Positions 1 to 5,903 of a stretch of DNA of 8,844 bases are shown piece after piece (positions within the stretch are counted from its first letter, which is position 1; each line of letters begins with the position of its first letter). The stretch comes from Planctomycetaceae bacterium UBA6163 (GTDB taxonomy: Bacteria > Planctomycetota > Planctomycetia > Pirellulales > Pirellulaceae): positions 1 to 8,844 of the forward strand of contig DIUH01000450.1 of assembly GCA_002428205.1 (NCBI GenBank), written 5' to 3'. A program made the position numbers and the translations under genes. The notes below the pieces were generated by a model that saw only the letters and a program-made list of their open reading frames with translations, did not search any database and was not told the origin of the DNA.

Positions 1-352
1 GCAGTTGGTCGTTCATCATCTCGAAAGTCCCATCGTCCAGCACTTGGGCGACGCGATCGGTGGCCGAGACATAAAAGTGGTATTCGCACTTTGGGCAGAC
101 GTTCAGGCGTCCTTCGACTTCCTTGCGATAGACCGATGCATTGCAACCGGGACACTTCAACCAGAGGCCTTCGGGCACACCGCGTTTTTTGGGTGAATTG
201 TTGGCCGCCGCATCGATGCTGATCGATTCTGCAGTCCCCTCGCCGACCGCCGAACCGACAACGGCTGGTGCTGCTGCGTTGGCAGAATGCGCGACATTGT
301 TGACATTCTTTGAGTCAGCAGGCGAACTGGATTGGGATTCGAGTGTGGCCAT
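1..352 (-). CDS. accD: Acetyl-CoA carboxylase carboxyltransferase subunit beta, 5' part (cut by window edge)
   Basis: AccD is the beta half of the carboxyltransferase of acetyl-CoA carboxylase. It pairs with AccA to move the carboxyl group from biotin to acetyl-CoA and form malonyl-CoA in the cytoplasm. Only the first 117 residues are in the window. Residues 55-70 (PKKRGVPEGLWLKCPG) match the conserved entry to the AccD zinc ribbon. The four zinc cysteines are C67, C70, C86 and C89, in a CX2C-X15-CX2C pattern as in the family. They are followed by the usual YHFYVSATDRV-type segment. The crotonase-fold catalytic part lies outside the window. Before the ribbon is an Ala/Ser/Asn-rich stretch of about 54 residues, longer than in E. 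coli AccD and probably disordered. The ATG at 352 is the first in-frame ATG behind a good promoter; no Shine-Dalgarno site is visible. The assignment is firm. Confidence 0.93.
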   Translation of the reverse strand, partial: MATLESQSSSPADSKNVNNVAHSANAAAPAVVGSAVGEGTAESISIDAAANNSPKKRGVPEGLWLKCPGCNASVYRKEVEGRLNVCPKCEYHFYVSATDRVAQVLDDGTFEMMNDQL

Positions 353-390
353 GGGGCACATGCGCAATCGCGCTGGGTAAAACGGAATGA

Positions 391-419
391 ATCAAATCGA
401 ATATCCGCCAGTTTGACAA
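391..419 (-). promoter_or_regulatory. Sigma70-type promoter for accD
   Basis: On the minus strand TTGTCA (419-414) lies 17 bases before TTTGAT (396-391). This is 5/6 and 4/6 to the vegetative consensus with ideal spacing. Transcription would begin near 385 and give a leader of about 33 bases before the accD ATG. It was found by eye, and planctomycete promoters are poorly defined, so this is a candidate. Confidence 0.5.
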
Positions 420-423
420 ACTG
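409..423. promoter_or_regulatory. Operator-like 15-bp perfect palindrome over the accD -35 box
   Basis: CAGTTTGACAAACTG is a perfect inverted repeat with 7-bp arms around one central base. It fully covers the proposed accD -35 box (414-419), the position expected for a repressor operator. It also contains a plus-strand TTGACA (413-418), but no acceptable -10 follows that box. About 0.5 such palindromes are expected by chance in a window of this size, so position is the main argument. No specific regulator can be named. Confidence 0.35.
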
Positions 424-451
424 ACATAGGATCCGAACACCCCAATCGTAG

Positions 452-479
452 CCGGTGGAGACGATTTTTGCTCCACCGG
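452..479. repeat. Strong 9-bp hairpin with T-rich loop
   Basis: CCGGTGGAG (452-460) pairs perfectly with CTCCACCGG (471-479) around a 10-base loop, acgatttttg. There is no T-run on either flank, so it does not look like a normal intrinsic terminator. It lies upstream of the accD promoter and 224 bases before the divergent gene, where a terminator would not be expected. Its role is unknown. Confidence 0.5.
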
Positions 480-693
480 TTCTGTCCAAGCTTGCAAAAC
501 CATGGTTACTGTCGGCCAGAAGCCCTGCGACTGGCGGGGGGGTGTGTCTGCGGCGTTCGGCTGGTCGCGGGTCTGGGGTGAGAAAAAACGGCCAAAATCC
601 ATCTTTTGCTCGGGTCGTCGGATGTGTTATCCCCAGATCCGAGCGGCGGCAACAGGGTCGGTTGCCGGTTAAGTCCCATTTCCTGATGTTTTC

Positions 694-697
694 GGAG
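694..697 (+). promoter_or_regulatory. Ribosome binding site that sets the start at 704
   Basis: GGAG lies six bases before the ATG at 704. It is the clearest Shine-Dalgarno site near the candidate starts of this gene, and it supports 704 over the in-frame ATGs at 455, 686 and 710. Confidence 0.5.
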
Positions 698-703
698 CCA
701 GTG

Positions 704-1837
704 ATGGCGATGTTAAAGCCTTTCCAAACTGCTGTCGTTCTGATTTGCGGCACCTTGATCTTGGCCGGTATGCCCACCTCGGCTGCACCGCCAAGCCTGC
801 TGAAAATTTTCGGCAAGTCGGGTGATGCGTCCAAGAAGGCGAACGATCCGCGGCAATTGACCGAAGTTGACGGCCCTTGGATGATCCTCGCCCATTCGTT
901 CGCCGGTGCAGATGGCCGGCAGGAGGCGGAACAGTTGGCTGATCAATTATCTGCCGAGTTCGGATTGCCAACCTTTATTCACGAAGAAAACTTTGACTTC
1001 ACTGGAAAGGTCGACTCGCCGACCGCTCAGGGCCGCGTTGCTCGCTATGCCAACCAGGCGCGTTATCAGGCCTTTGCAGTGCTGGTTGGCGAATACGACG
1101 CGGTTGACGATCCTACATTAATTAAAGACTTGAAGCGGATTAAGGCGGCGAAACCGGTTGTCTTGGCGACTGAAACCGCACCGACGCCACCGACGGCTGA
1201 AGCCGAAACGCCACTGGACGCGGTTCGAAACATTCAAAAGGGCTTGATGGCTCGAGTCGGAAAAACGGCAAGCGGACCGATGCGAAATGCGTTTGCCACG
1301 ACCAATCCGATGTTGCCTCAAGAGTACTTCATGACGCCTGAAGTCGACTCGTTTGTGATGGAGTTGAATCAGCCTTGGAAACATAACTTGTTGGAAAATC
1401 CTGGAAAGTTCACCGTTGTCGTAGCGACATTCTCGGGGCTTTCGACGATCGCCGATGGCAAACGTGACAAAGAGTTTACGCCCAACGAAGACCGGATGAT
1501 CAAGTGTGCGATGTTGGCAGATAAGATGACTCGCGAATTGCGTGAGGATGGCATCGAGGCGTATCAGTTTCATGATCGCCACGCCAGCATGGTGACCATC
1601 GGCAGTTTTGATCGCTTGGGTGGCAATGGCCCAGGCGGCAAGTTCGAATACGATTCGGCTATCCGAGATGTGATGGCAACTTATCGGGCGGGCAACAAGG
1701 TCGAAGCGACTGCGCGAGGCCCTGGATTGGCTCCCAAGCACGTGGCGTCAATTCCGTTTGACGTCAAGCCGACGCCGATTGCCGTGCCGCGAAAATCAAA
1801 GCGAAGCATCTACAGCGGCAAACTTGGGATGCGATAG
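704..1837 (+). CDS. Secreted protein of unknown function with two SPOR-like modules
   Basis: A 377-residue protein. The reading frame is open from 455, but the first 83 codons of that longer version look non-coding. The ATG at 704 has a GGAG site and begins a classic signal peptide (MAMLKPF, hydrophobic core 9-22, cleavage probably after TSA at 25-27). The mature protein is therefore exported. Two regions share a beta-alpha-beta pattern resembling SPOR domains. The first is residues 59-147: WMILAHSF, helix QEAEQLADQL, strand AFAVLVGEYD. The second is residues 236-335: FTVVVATFSG, helix AMLADKMTREL, strand ASMVTIGSFD. An Ala/Pro/Thr-rich linker (155-170) lies between them. SPOR domains bind denuded peptidoglycan glycans, so an envelope role is possible, but similarity by pattern alone is weak evidence. 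The C-terminus is basic and Pro-rich. The last codon and stop lie in the repeat cluster that follows. No family could be named with confidence. Confidence 0.8.
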   Translation: MAMLKPFQTAVVLICGTLILAGMPTSAAPPSLLKIFGKSGDASKKANDPRQLTEVDGPWMILAHSFAGADGRQEAEQLADQLSAEFGLPTFIHEENFDFTGKVDSPTAQGRVARYANQARYQAFAVLVGEYDAVDDPTLIKDLKRIKAAKPVVLATETAPTPPTAEAETPLDAVRNIQKGLMARVGKTASGPMRNAFATTNPMLPQEYFMTPEVDSFVMELNQPWKHNLLENPGKFTVVVATFSGLSTIADGKRDKEFTPNEDRMIKCAMLADKMTRELREDGIEAYQFHDRHASMVTIGSFDRLGGNGPGGKFEYDSAIRDVMATYRAGNKVEATARGPGLAPKHVASIPFDVKPTPIAVPRKSKRSIYSGKLGMR

Positions 1838-1946
1838 TAGCAGGCACTCTCCGAGTGCCGTCAGCGATGGTAGCAGGCACTCTCCGAGTGCCGTCAGCCA
1901 GCGAATAAGTCTTGCTTGTTACGGCACACGGAGTGTGCCTACTACC
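1831..1946. repeat. REP-like cluster, family A: two tandem copies plus one inverted copy (BIME-like)
   Basis: Two direct copies of a 33-bp unit (1831-1863 and 1864-1896) differ at a single base. Each carries GTAG followed by the hairpin GGCACTC-TCC-GAGTGCC (stems 1843-1849/1853-1859 and 1876-1882/1886-1892). A third copy lies inverted at 1921-1946 with stem GGCACAC/GTGTGCC (1923-1929/1933-1939) and ends in CTAC. Its stem differs from the others by a compensatory base-pair swap. GTAG-headed short palindromes in inverted arrangement are the hallmark of REP elements mobilised by RAYT transposases. The first copy supplies the stop codon of the upstream gene. Confidence 0.75.
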
Positions 1947-2006
1947 TTTGACGGCGATGAACCGATCGGCGAACATGTGCGAATTAATTGCAGTTCTTTT
2001 GATTCT

Positions 2007-2034
2007 TTGACAACCGGTGGTGACGGACCAAGAT
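2007..2034 (+). promoter_or_regulatory. Possible promoter for the membrane protein gene at 2079
   Basis: A perfect TTGACA (2007-2012) is followed after 16 bases by CAAGAT (2029-2034), only 3/6 to the -10 consensus. It lies about 45 bases before the ATG, between the repeat cluster and the gene. The strong -35 and weak -10 leave this uncertain. Confidence 0.3.
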
Positions 2035-2078
2035 ACGTCAGTCGGCTGGTTTGATTCGCACGCCTGAGGTTTATCGAA

Positions 2079-2825
2079 ATGCCATTTGCGGAACCTGTCG
2101 CTCCTGAGAGCGAGTCGCCAACTTCAAAAGTGTCGGCAATGACGGCTGAGGGCGAGACAGACATGTTGATCGACCCGCGGCCGATCCGTTACAGCGGTTT
2201 TTTCGCGTTGTTCCTTGGGCTGTTGAGCGTTTTTGCTTTGTTCGGCCAACCGATGCTGGTCTTCGTGGTCTTTGCCGTTGTGGTCGCCCTCTTTGCCCTG
2301 CGGCCCTACGCGGGGAACCGTCCGATTGGCTATATCGCTGGGCTAGCTGGCTTGACGTGCGCGATTTTGTTCGGGGTTTGGGGCGTTACCGAGCGGAACT
2401 TGCGGTATCGGTTCATGAGCGAACGGGCGGTGGTTTTTGCCAGCGATTGGTTGCGTTTGATGGCCGAAGGGGATTACGAATTGGCTTGCGAATTGCAACG
2501 TCCGCCCTCGGTACGCCAATCGCCGTCGATGCCGCTTACCCAGTACTATCGCGAAAGCGAAGAGGGAAAGCTTGGCATGAATAACTTCCGCGAAAACACG
2601 GCGGTTTTGGAGTTAATTGATGCGGGTTCCGCGGTGAAGTGGCAACTGCACCGCGCGCCGACCTACTCGACGCAGCACAGTCGCCACCTCACATCGACCA
2701 TCTGGCAGGACAATTCGGGCAAGGTGCCTTCGCTGATCAAAATTGGCTTGGAGTTTACGCCTCCTGTCGGGGACGAAATGGGTCAGTGGACGGTTTACGA
2801 AATCACCACTTGGGCTGAAAAGTAA
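2079..2825 (+). CDS. Inner-membrane protein with three N-terminal helices and a soluble C-terminal domain; function unknown
   Basis: A 248-residue protein. Residues 1-37 are acidic and probably disordered. Three hydrophobic segments follow at about 40-56, 58-74 and 83-103, with ALRPYAGNRPIGY between the second and third. This hairpin-plus-helix layout resembles DUF4190-type membrane modules, an inference from pattern. Residues 104-248 form a soluble domain (ASDWLRLMAEGDYELACEL near the start, WTVYEITTWAEK at the end). This domain could sit outside the membrane and resembles small alpha+beta folds attached to such anchors. TGAGGT lies nine bases before the ATG and may act as ribosome binding site; in-frame ATGs at 2139 and 2163 are less likely starts. 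It has its own putative promoter and no obvious operon partner. No enzymatic motif is visible. Confidence 0.8.
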   Translation: MPFAEPVAPESESPTSKVSAMTAEGETDMLIDPRPIRYSGFFALFLGLLSVFALFGQPMLVFVVFAVVVALFALRPYAGNRPIGYIAGLAGLTCAILFGVWGVTERNLRYRFMSERAVVFASDWLRLMAEGDYELACELQRPPSVRQSPSMPLTQYYRESEEGKLGMNNFRENTAVLELIDAGSAVKWQLHRAPTYSTQHSRHLTSTIWQDNSGKVPSLIKIGLEFTPPVGDEMGQWTVYEITTWAEK

Positions 2826-3110
2826 TCCGGCTTTACCGCACCACATCGATTCCGCGTGCGGCAATTTGGTTGTTGGCTCGACCGGTAAGTCGGTTCGCCA
2901 GACTAGTTCCGGACACCGCACAGGGCACTCTCCGGCGGGCGGCGCGACTGGTTAGCTTGCCGACACTAAGCCGACTTTCCTCTGCGGATCTGCTTTGCCG
3001 GCCCCAGTTTGTTGTTAGTCGGGTTTCGGTTCGCTTGGCAAGTCGATATCGTTTTAGACCCCGCGAGGGATTTGAATTACCGAGTTTTTGAACCAGGAGC
3101 CTCTATCGCC
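2826..3110. other. Intergenic region upstream of the superoxide dismutase gene
   Basis: These 285 bases hold no convincing gene. A 6-bp inverted repeat (CCGCAC 2836-2841 with GTGCGG 2856-2861) just after the upstream stop could be a weak terminator, but no T-run follows. GGCACTCTCCG at 2924-2934 matches the core of repeat family A without its second arm. No good promoter for the dismutase gene was found. AGGAG at 3095-3099 is its probable ribosome binding site. Confidence 0.4.
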
Positions 3111-3734
3111 ATGGCCTACTCACTTCCAGCACTACCGTACGCGTATGACGCCCTCGAACCGAGCATCGACGCTCGCACGATGGAAATCCACCATACCAAG
3201 CATCACCAGGCCTACATCAACAACGTTAACAACGCGATCAAAGACACGCCGCTAGAAAGCTTGGCTGTCGAAAAGTTGATCGCCGATTTGGCGTCCGTTC
3301 CCGACGACAAGCGGAACGCGGTTCGCAACAATGGTGGCGGACACGCTAACCATGCACTTTTCTGGACCATCATGGGGCCTGGAAAAGGGGGGACACCGAG
3401 CGGCGATCTGGCCGCGGCGATCGACAAGGCATTCGGATCGCTCGATACGATGAAGACGAAGTTTGGCGAAGCAGCAACGACGCGGTTCGGCAGCGGCTGG
3501 GCTTGGTTGTACGTCGATGGCGGTGAACTGAAAATCGGCAGCACCGCGAACCAGGATTCGCCGCTAATGGGCGCCGCGATCGCAGGTATCAGCGGCACAC
3601 CCATTCTCGGTTTGGACGTTTGGGAACACGCTTACTATTTGAACTACCAAAACCGTCGCCCGGATTACATCGGTGCGTTTTGGTCGGTCGTCAATTGGGA
3701 CGCCGTTGCAGATCGCTTCGCTGCTGCGAAGTAG
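3111..3734 (+). CDS. sodA: Superoxide dismutase, Fe/Mn family, manganese-type signature
   Basis: It converts superoxide to oxygen and hydrogen peroxide. The 207 residues match the usual length of the family. All four metal ligands are present: H27 (in MEIHHTKHH), H81 (in GGGHANHALFW), and D169 and H173 (in the signature DVWEHAYY). Tyr35 of the active-site gateway is also there. Gly77 and Gln148 (in STANQDSPL) are the residues usually seen in Mn enzymes; Fe enzymes usually carry the active-site Gln near position 77 instead. Mn is therefore favoured, although cambialistic use cannot be excluded. There is no signal peptide, so the enzyme is cytoplasmic. The ATG at 3111 begins the conserved MAYSLPALPYAYDALEP start and has AGGAG 11 bases upstream; the longer frame from 3009 adds residues foreign to the family. 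It appears to be a single-gene unit. Confidence 0.96.
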   Translation: MAYSLPALPYAYDALEPSIDARTMEIHHTKHHQAYINNVNNAIKDTPLESLAVEKLIADLASVPDDKRNAVRNNGGGHANHALFWTIMGPGKGGTPSGDLAAAIDKAFGSLDTMKTKFGEAATTRFGSGWAWLYVDGGELKIGSTANQDSPLMGAAIAGISGTPILGLDVWEHAYYLNYQNRRPDYIGAFWSVVNWDAVADRFAAAK

Positions 3735-3761
3735 CCTTTGGTGAATGCGTTGTCATAAGCA

Positions 3762-3796
3762 AGCCTTCCGGTATGAGACGGTTAAATCGGAAGGCT
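3762..3796 (+). terminator. Hairpin after the superoxide dismutase gene, possible terminator
   Basis: AGCCTTCCG (3762-3770) pairs perfectly with CGGAAGGCT (3788-3796) across a 17-base loop, 27 bases after the sod stop. No U-run follows directly; the nearest are four Ts about 13 bases on and five Ts at 3826-3830. It may end sod transcription or stabilise the mRNA 3' end. Confidence 0.35.
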
Positions 3797-3830
3797 CGCC
3801 GGCGGTGCGTTTTGGCCGCGGGTCGTTTTT

Positions 3831-3898
3831 GTAGCGCCATTAGGCGGCGGTTTGATTGTTGAGGTTGAAGATCCCAAGCCGCCTGAAGGCGGGACTAC
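3831..3898. repeat. REP-like inverted pair, family B (BIME-like)
   Basis: The plus copy begins with GTAG (3831-3834), followed by CGCC-ATTA-GGCG (3835-3846). The inverted copy at 3878-3898 has stem CCGCCT/AGGCGG (3879-3884/3887-3892) and ends GACTAC, the complement of GTAGTC. The spacer is about 30 bases. The inverted copy and its flanks (atcccaa before, aaacgt after) recur almost unchanged in reverse orientation at 6224-6258. The pair ends 18 bases before the next start codon. Confidence 0.75.
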
Positions 3899-3916
3899 AA
3901 ACGTGGTTCTGACGCG

Positions 3917-4726
3917 ATGATTTCAACCAACCGTTTGCTCGTCCTCTTGGTTACTCTGATCGTGGTTGCTGCTGCGGGACGACTTTGGTCGCTGGCCCGA
4001 TACCAGCGGACCACGGACCTCCGATTCGACGGCTCAGGCTCACCAGGCGATCTTCGCCAACTTCTGTTTCTCGATCCAGATCATCGCGTCGATCACTTCG
4101 TCGCCGTCCCAGACCCCACGCGACCGTCGGGCGAACTCCGTCCACTGTCGTACAAGCTGGCTTGGATCACAAGCCGCGACGCCGCCGGCAAACGCCCCGG
4201 ATCATCCTTCCGCGGCACGGCGATTTTGCGAAACGCGTCCGACGATCCTTTCGCCGTCGACATCACCAGCTTACTGCCCGATTCGTTGGACGAAGCGATC
4301 GCGACTTTGACGCCAAACTGGCTTGAGAATCTGCATTTTTCGAGCATGGCCAAGTTGCCGGCCCATTCGCTGGGCCAGACTGAGATCCGCCTCGGCATTT
4401 GGGATGACGACGCATGGGTCTATATCACCGCCGGACCCGATGGGGCGCCTGGAATCGCAGGCCATGACGACAACGGTAATGGCGCGATCGATGATCCTAG
4501 CGAGCTTGGGGCGACGGGGTCGGACGACTTCGCCGTCGCGCCGGGCCAGCCGGGCTACGAAGCGGCAAAACAAGGCCAAACGATATCGCGACCGATAAGC
4601 CGCGGTGCGGTCGTGCCCCCAGCAATGGGCCAACCGGTCGTGTTAACGGGGCCCAGCGAAGCTTGGCTCGATTTTGACCCTGACGATTCGTCCCGGCATC
4701 GCCAGATCATGTTGCGATTGCGATGA
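3917..4726 (+). CDS. Membrane-anchored or secreted protein with a calcium-loop-like motif; function unknown
   Basis: A 269-residue protein. Residues 5-21 (RLLVLLVTLIVVAAAG) form a signal peptide or N-terminal anchor with no clear cleavage site, so an anchored, outward-facing protein is most likely. The outer part has a Trp-rich beta-type region (WITSRDAAG, GTAILRNASDDPFAVD, IRLGIWDDDAWVYITAGPDG). Then comes DDNGNGAIDDPSE (184-196), which has the D-x-N-x-N-G-x-I-D spacing of EF-hand or dockerin-like calcium loops, followed by GATGSDDF. Position 12 of the loop is Ser with Glu one residue later, so binding is uncertain. The C-terminus is WLDFDPDDSSRHRQIMLRLR. No Shine-Dalgarno site is visible before the ATG, which lies 18 bases after a repeat pair. 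I do not recognise a named family. Confidence 0.75.
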   Translation: MISTNRLLVLLVTLIVVAAAGRLWSLARYQRTTDLRFDGSGSPGDLRQLLFLDPDHRVDHFVAVPDPTRPSGELRPLSYKLAWITSRDAAGKRPGSSFRGTAILRNASDDPFAVDITSLLPDSLDEAIATLTPNWLENLHFSSMAKLPAHSLGQTEIRLGIWDDDAWVYITAGPDGAPGIAGHDDNGNGAIDDPSELGATGSDDFAVAPGQPGYEAAKQGQTISRPISRGAVVPPAMGQPVVLTGPSEAWLDFDPDDSSRHRQIMLRLR

Positions 4727-4738
4727 TCGAGCTACAAT
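4712..4738 (+). promoter_or_regulatory. Candidate promoter for the ThuA-domain gene
   Basis: TACAAT (4733-4738) is 5/6 to the -10 consensus. TTGCGA (4712-4717) is 4/6 to the -35, with a short 15-base spacer. The -35 lies inside the last codons of the upstream gene. Transcription would start near 4745, giving a leader of about 75-90 bases. Confidence 0.4.
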
Positions 4739-4833
4739 AACGGTTCGCTGACCAAACAACCGGCATCGCACCCACCGTGGCCTCTTTGGGCCGCTGAAAT
4801 CTCCAACCCCACTTTTCGATGGCAGTTTCCCCG

Positions 4834-5781
4834 ATGAAATCACTCCGCGTACTCCTTTCGATTTCGGCACTGATCGCCGCCACTTCTGCGGGGGCCGTTG
4901 CACAGGCCCAGGACGATGCTTGGCAAAAACAGAAAGCCGAACGCTTCAAGCCGTTTACCGCCGCCCAGACCGATCCGATCGACGCCGCGGTTCCTAAGGT
5001 GGCGACCGCTAAACCGAAACAGCAACGTCGCGCATTGGTCTTCTATCGATGCGAAGGCTTTATTCACGGATCGATTCCGTATGCCAACTACGCGCTGCAG
5101 AAAATGGGCGAGCAGACTGGCGCTTTCAAGGTCGACCTGGCGGATACTTATGACGTCTTCAACCGTGAAAACCTAGAAAAGTACGACTGCATTATTTTGA
5201 ACAACACGACCGGGATGACCTTCCCCGAAGCGTCCCAGCAGATCGCTTTTTTGGACTTTATCAATGGCGGTAAAGGCTTGATGGGAATTCATGCGGCAAG
5301 CGATAATTTCGGACGTCATCCCGAGTGTCGCGCGATCGTTGGTGGCGAGTTCGGCGGGCACCCTTGGAATGCCGGTGGCAATTGGGCGTTCAAGTTGGAT
5401 GATCCGGATCACATTTTAAATGCGGCATTTGAGGGGAAAGGTTTTTGGCACACTGACGAAATTTATCAATACAAGAATGAGACTTACGTCGGCCCCAAGG
5501 TGTTGCGTTTGTTGGTCAGTTTGGACATGGGGCAAGAAGAAGTGTCAAAGATGATCAAGGACGGGCCTCGCGAAGTGCCGGTTTCGTGGTTGCGCAAGGC
5601 GGGTGATGGCCGCGTTTTCTACACCAACTTTGGGCACCGCGAAGATACGTTCCAAAATCCGGTGATCTTGCGTCACATGCTGGACGGCATTCAATACGCG
5701 ATCGGTGACTTGGAAGCCGACGCGACACCGACGGCCGAGATTCCGAAGGTTGATCCGGCACTGTCGCCCGCGAAGTCGTAA
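4834..5781 (+). CDS. Secreted ThuA-domain protein
   Basis: A 315-residue exported protein. The signal peptide is MKSLR, a hydrophobic core to about residue 20, and cleavage after AQA (23-25). A 40-residue linker leads to a ThuA-like domain (about 65-290), a class-I-glutamine-amidotransferase-like fold named after a Rhizobium trehalose-use gene. Visible family features are ALVFYRCEGFIHGS (67-80), FLDFINGGKGLMGIHAASD (139-157), GGEFGGHPW (170-178), WHTDEIYQY (205-213) and PVSWLRKAGDGRVFYTNFGH near 255-273. Planctomycetes encode many secreted ThuA proteins, often linked to sugar metabolism, but the reaction is not established and no substrate can be inferred. An in-frame ATG at 4819 adds five residues; 4834 gives the more typical signal peptide, and neither has a Shine-Dalgarno site. 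The C-terminal 25 residues are Pro/Ala-rich and probably disordered. Confidence 0.88.
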   Translation: MKSLRVLLSISALIAATSAGAVAQAQDDAWQKQKAERFKPFTAAQTDPIDAAVPKVATAKPKQQRRALVFYRCEGFIHGSIPYANYALQKMGEQTGAFKVDLADTYDVFNRENLEKYDCIILNNTTGMTFPEASQQIAFLDFINGGKGLMGIHAASDNFGRHPECRAIVGGEFGGHPWNAGGNWAFKLDDPDHILNAAFEGKGFWHTDEIYQYKNETYVGPKVLRLLVSLDMGQEEVSKMIKDGPREVPVSWLRKAGDGRVFYTNFGHREDTFQNPVILRHMLDGIQYAIGDLEADATPTAEIPKVDPALSPAKS

Positions 5782-5827
5782 TTATTTTTTTCGCTGGTGA
5801 CCTAACGTGTCACTGGGGCTGCGATAA

Positions 5828-5894
5828 CTCTTCTAGCCAAACGATGGCCGCCAGAAAATTGGCGACAGAAAAGCAACATCAAAACCTAGAAGAG
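5828..5894 (+). promoter_or_regulatory. Leader inverted repeat that could hide the ribosome binding site of the next gene
   Basis: CTCTTCTAG (5828-5836) is perfectly complementary to CTAGAAGAG (5886-5894). The right arm contains GAAGAG, the only Shine-Dalgarno-like sequence before the ATG at 5904. A smaller hairpin (CGCCA 5849-5853 with TGGCG 5860-5864) lies inside. If the mRNA starts upstream of 5828, this fold would mask the ribosome binding site. One or two 9-bp repeats at this spacing are expected by chance in the window, so placement is the main argument. Confidence 0.3.
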
Positions 5895-5903
5895 CGATCC
5901 ACC

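Larger units (their letters stand above)
353..703. other. Divergent intergenic region with several hairpin-forming inverted repeats
   Basis: These 351 bases between accD and the secreted-protein gene hold no convincing gene. Open frames cross the region, but their translations are Arg/Ser-rich and look non-coding. Besides the accD promoter and palindrome, it contains three further inverted repeats. They are a 9-bp stem at 452-460/471-479, a long-range stem at 569-578/631-640 (GGGTCTGGGG with CCCCAGATCC, one G-U pair and one weak end), and a 7-bp stem at 647-653/661-667. The last two lie in the probable leader of the gene at 704. No clear plus-strand promoter was found. A structured leader or a small RNA is possible but unproven. 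Confidence 0.4.

Noticed and set aside
413..418. Plus-strand TTGACA as a promoter for the gene at 704
   Set aside because: No acceptable -10 lies 15-19 bases downstream. The match is better explained as part of the palindrome over the accD -35.
498..507. AACCATGGTT 10-bp palindrome
   Set aside because: About eight or nine perfect 10-bp palindromes are expected by chance in a window of this length, and nothing about its position stands out.
455..703. In-frame upstream extension of the secreted-protein gene (start at 455)
   Set aside because: The extra 83 residues are Arg/Gly/Ser-rich and unlike a protein N-terminus, and they would bury the signal peptide. The ATG at 704 has a GGAG site.
157..834. 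225-residue minus-strand open frame across the accD start and the divergent gap
   Set aside because: It overlaps accD in another frame and the secreted-protein gene on the other strand, and its translation is Arg/Pro/Ser-rich with no family features. It is a shadow frame.
2921..2945. Possible decayed copy of repeat family A before the superoxide dismutase gene
   Set aside because: It shares only GGCACTCTCCG (11 bases) and lacks both the GTAG head and the matching second arm, so it is too short to claim.
3009..3110. 34-residue upstream extension of the superoxide dismutase
   Set aside because: The family begins at the MAYSLPALPY segment, AGGAG precedes the ATG at 3111, and the added residues do not resemble a targeting signal.
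5784..5816. T-run and hairpin after the ThuA gene as an intrinsic terminator
   Set aside because: The T-run (5784-5791) comes before the hairpin (about 5794-5816) rather than after it, and on the other strand it would be an A-run, so neither direction fits.
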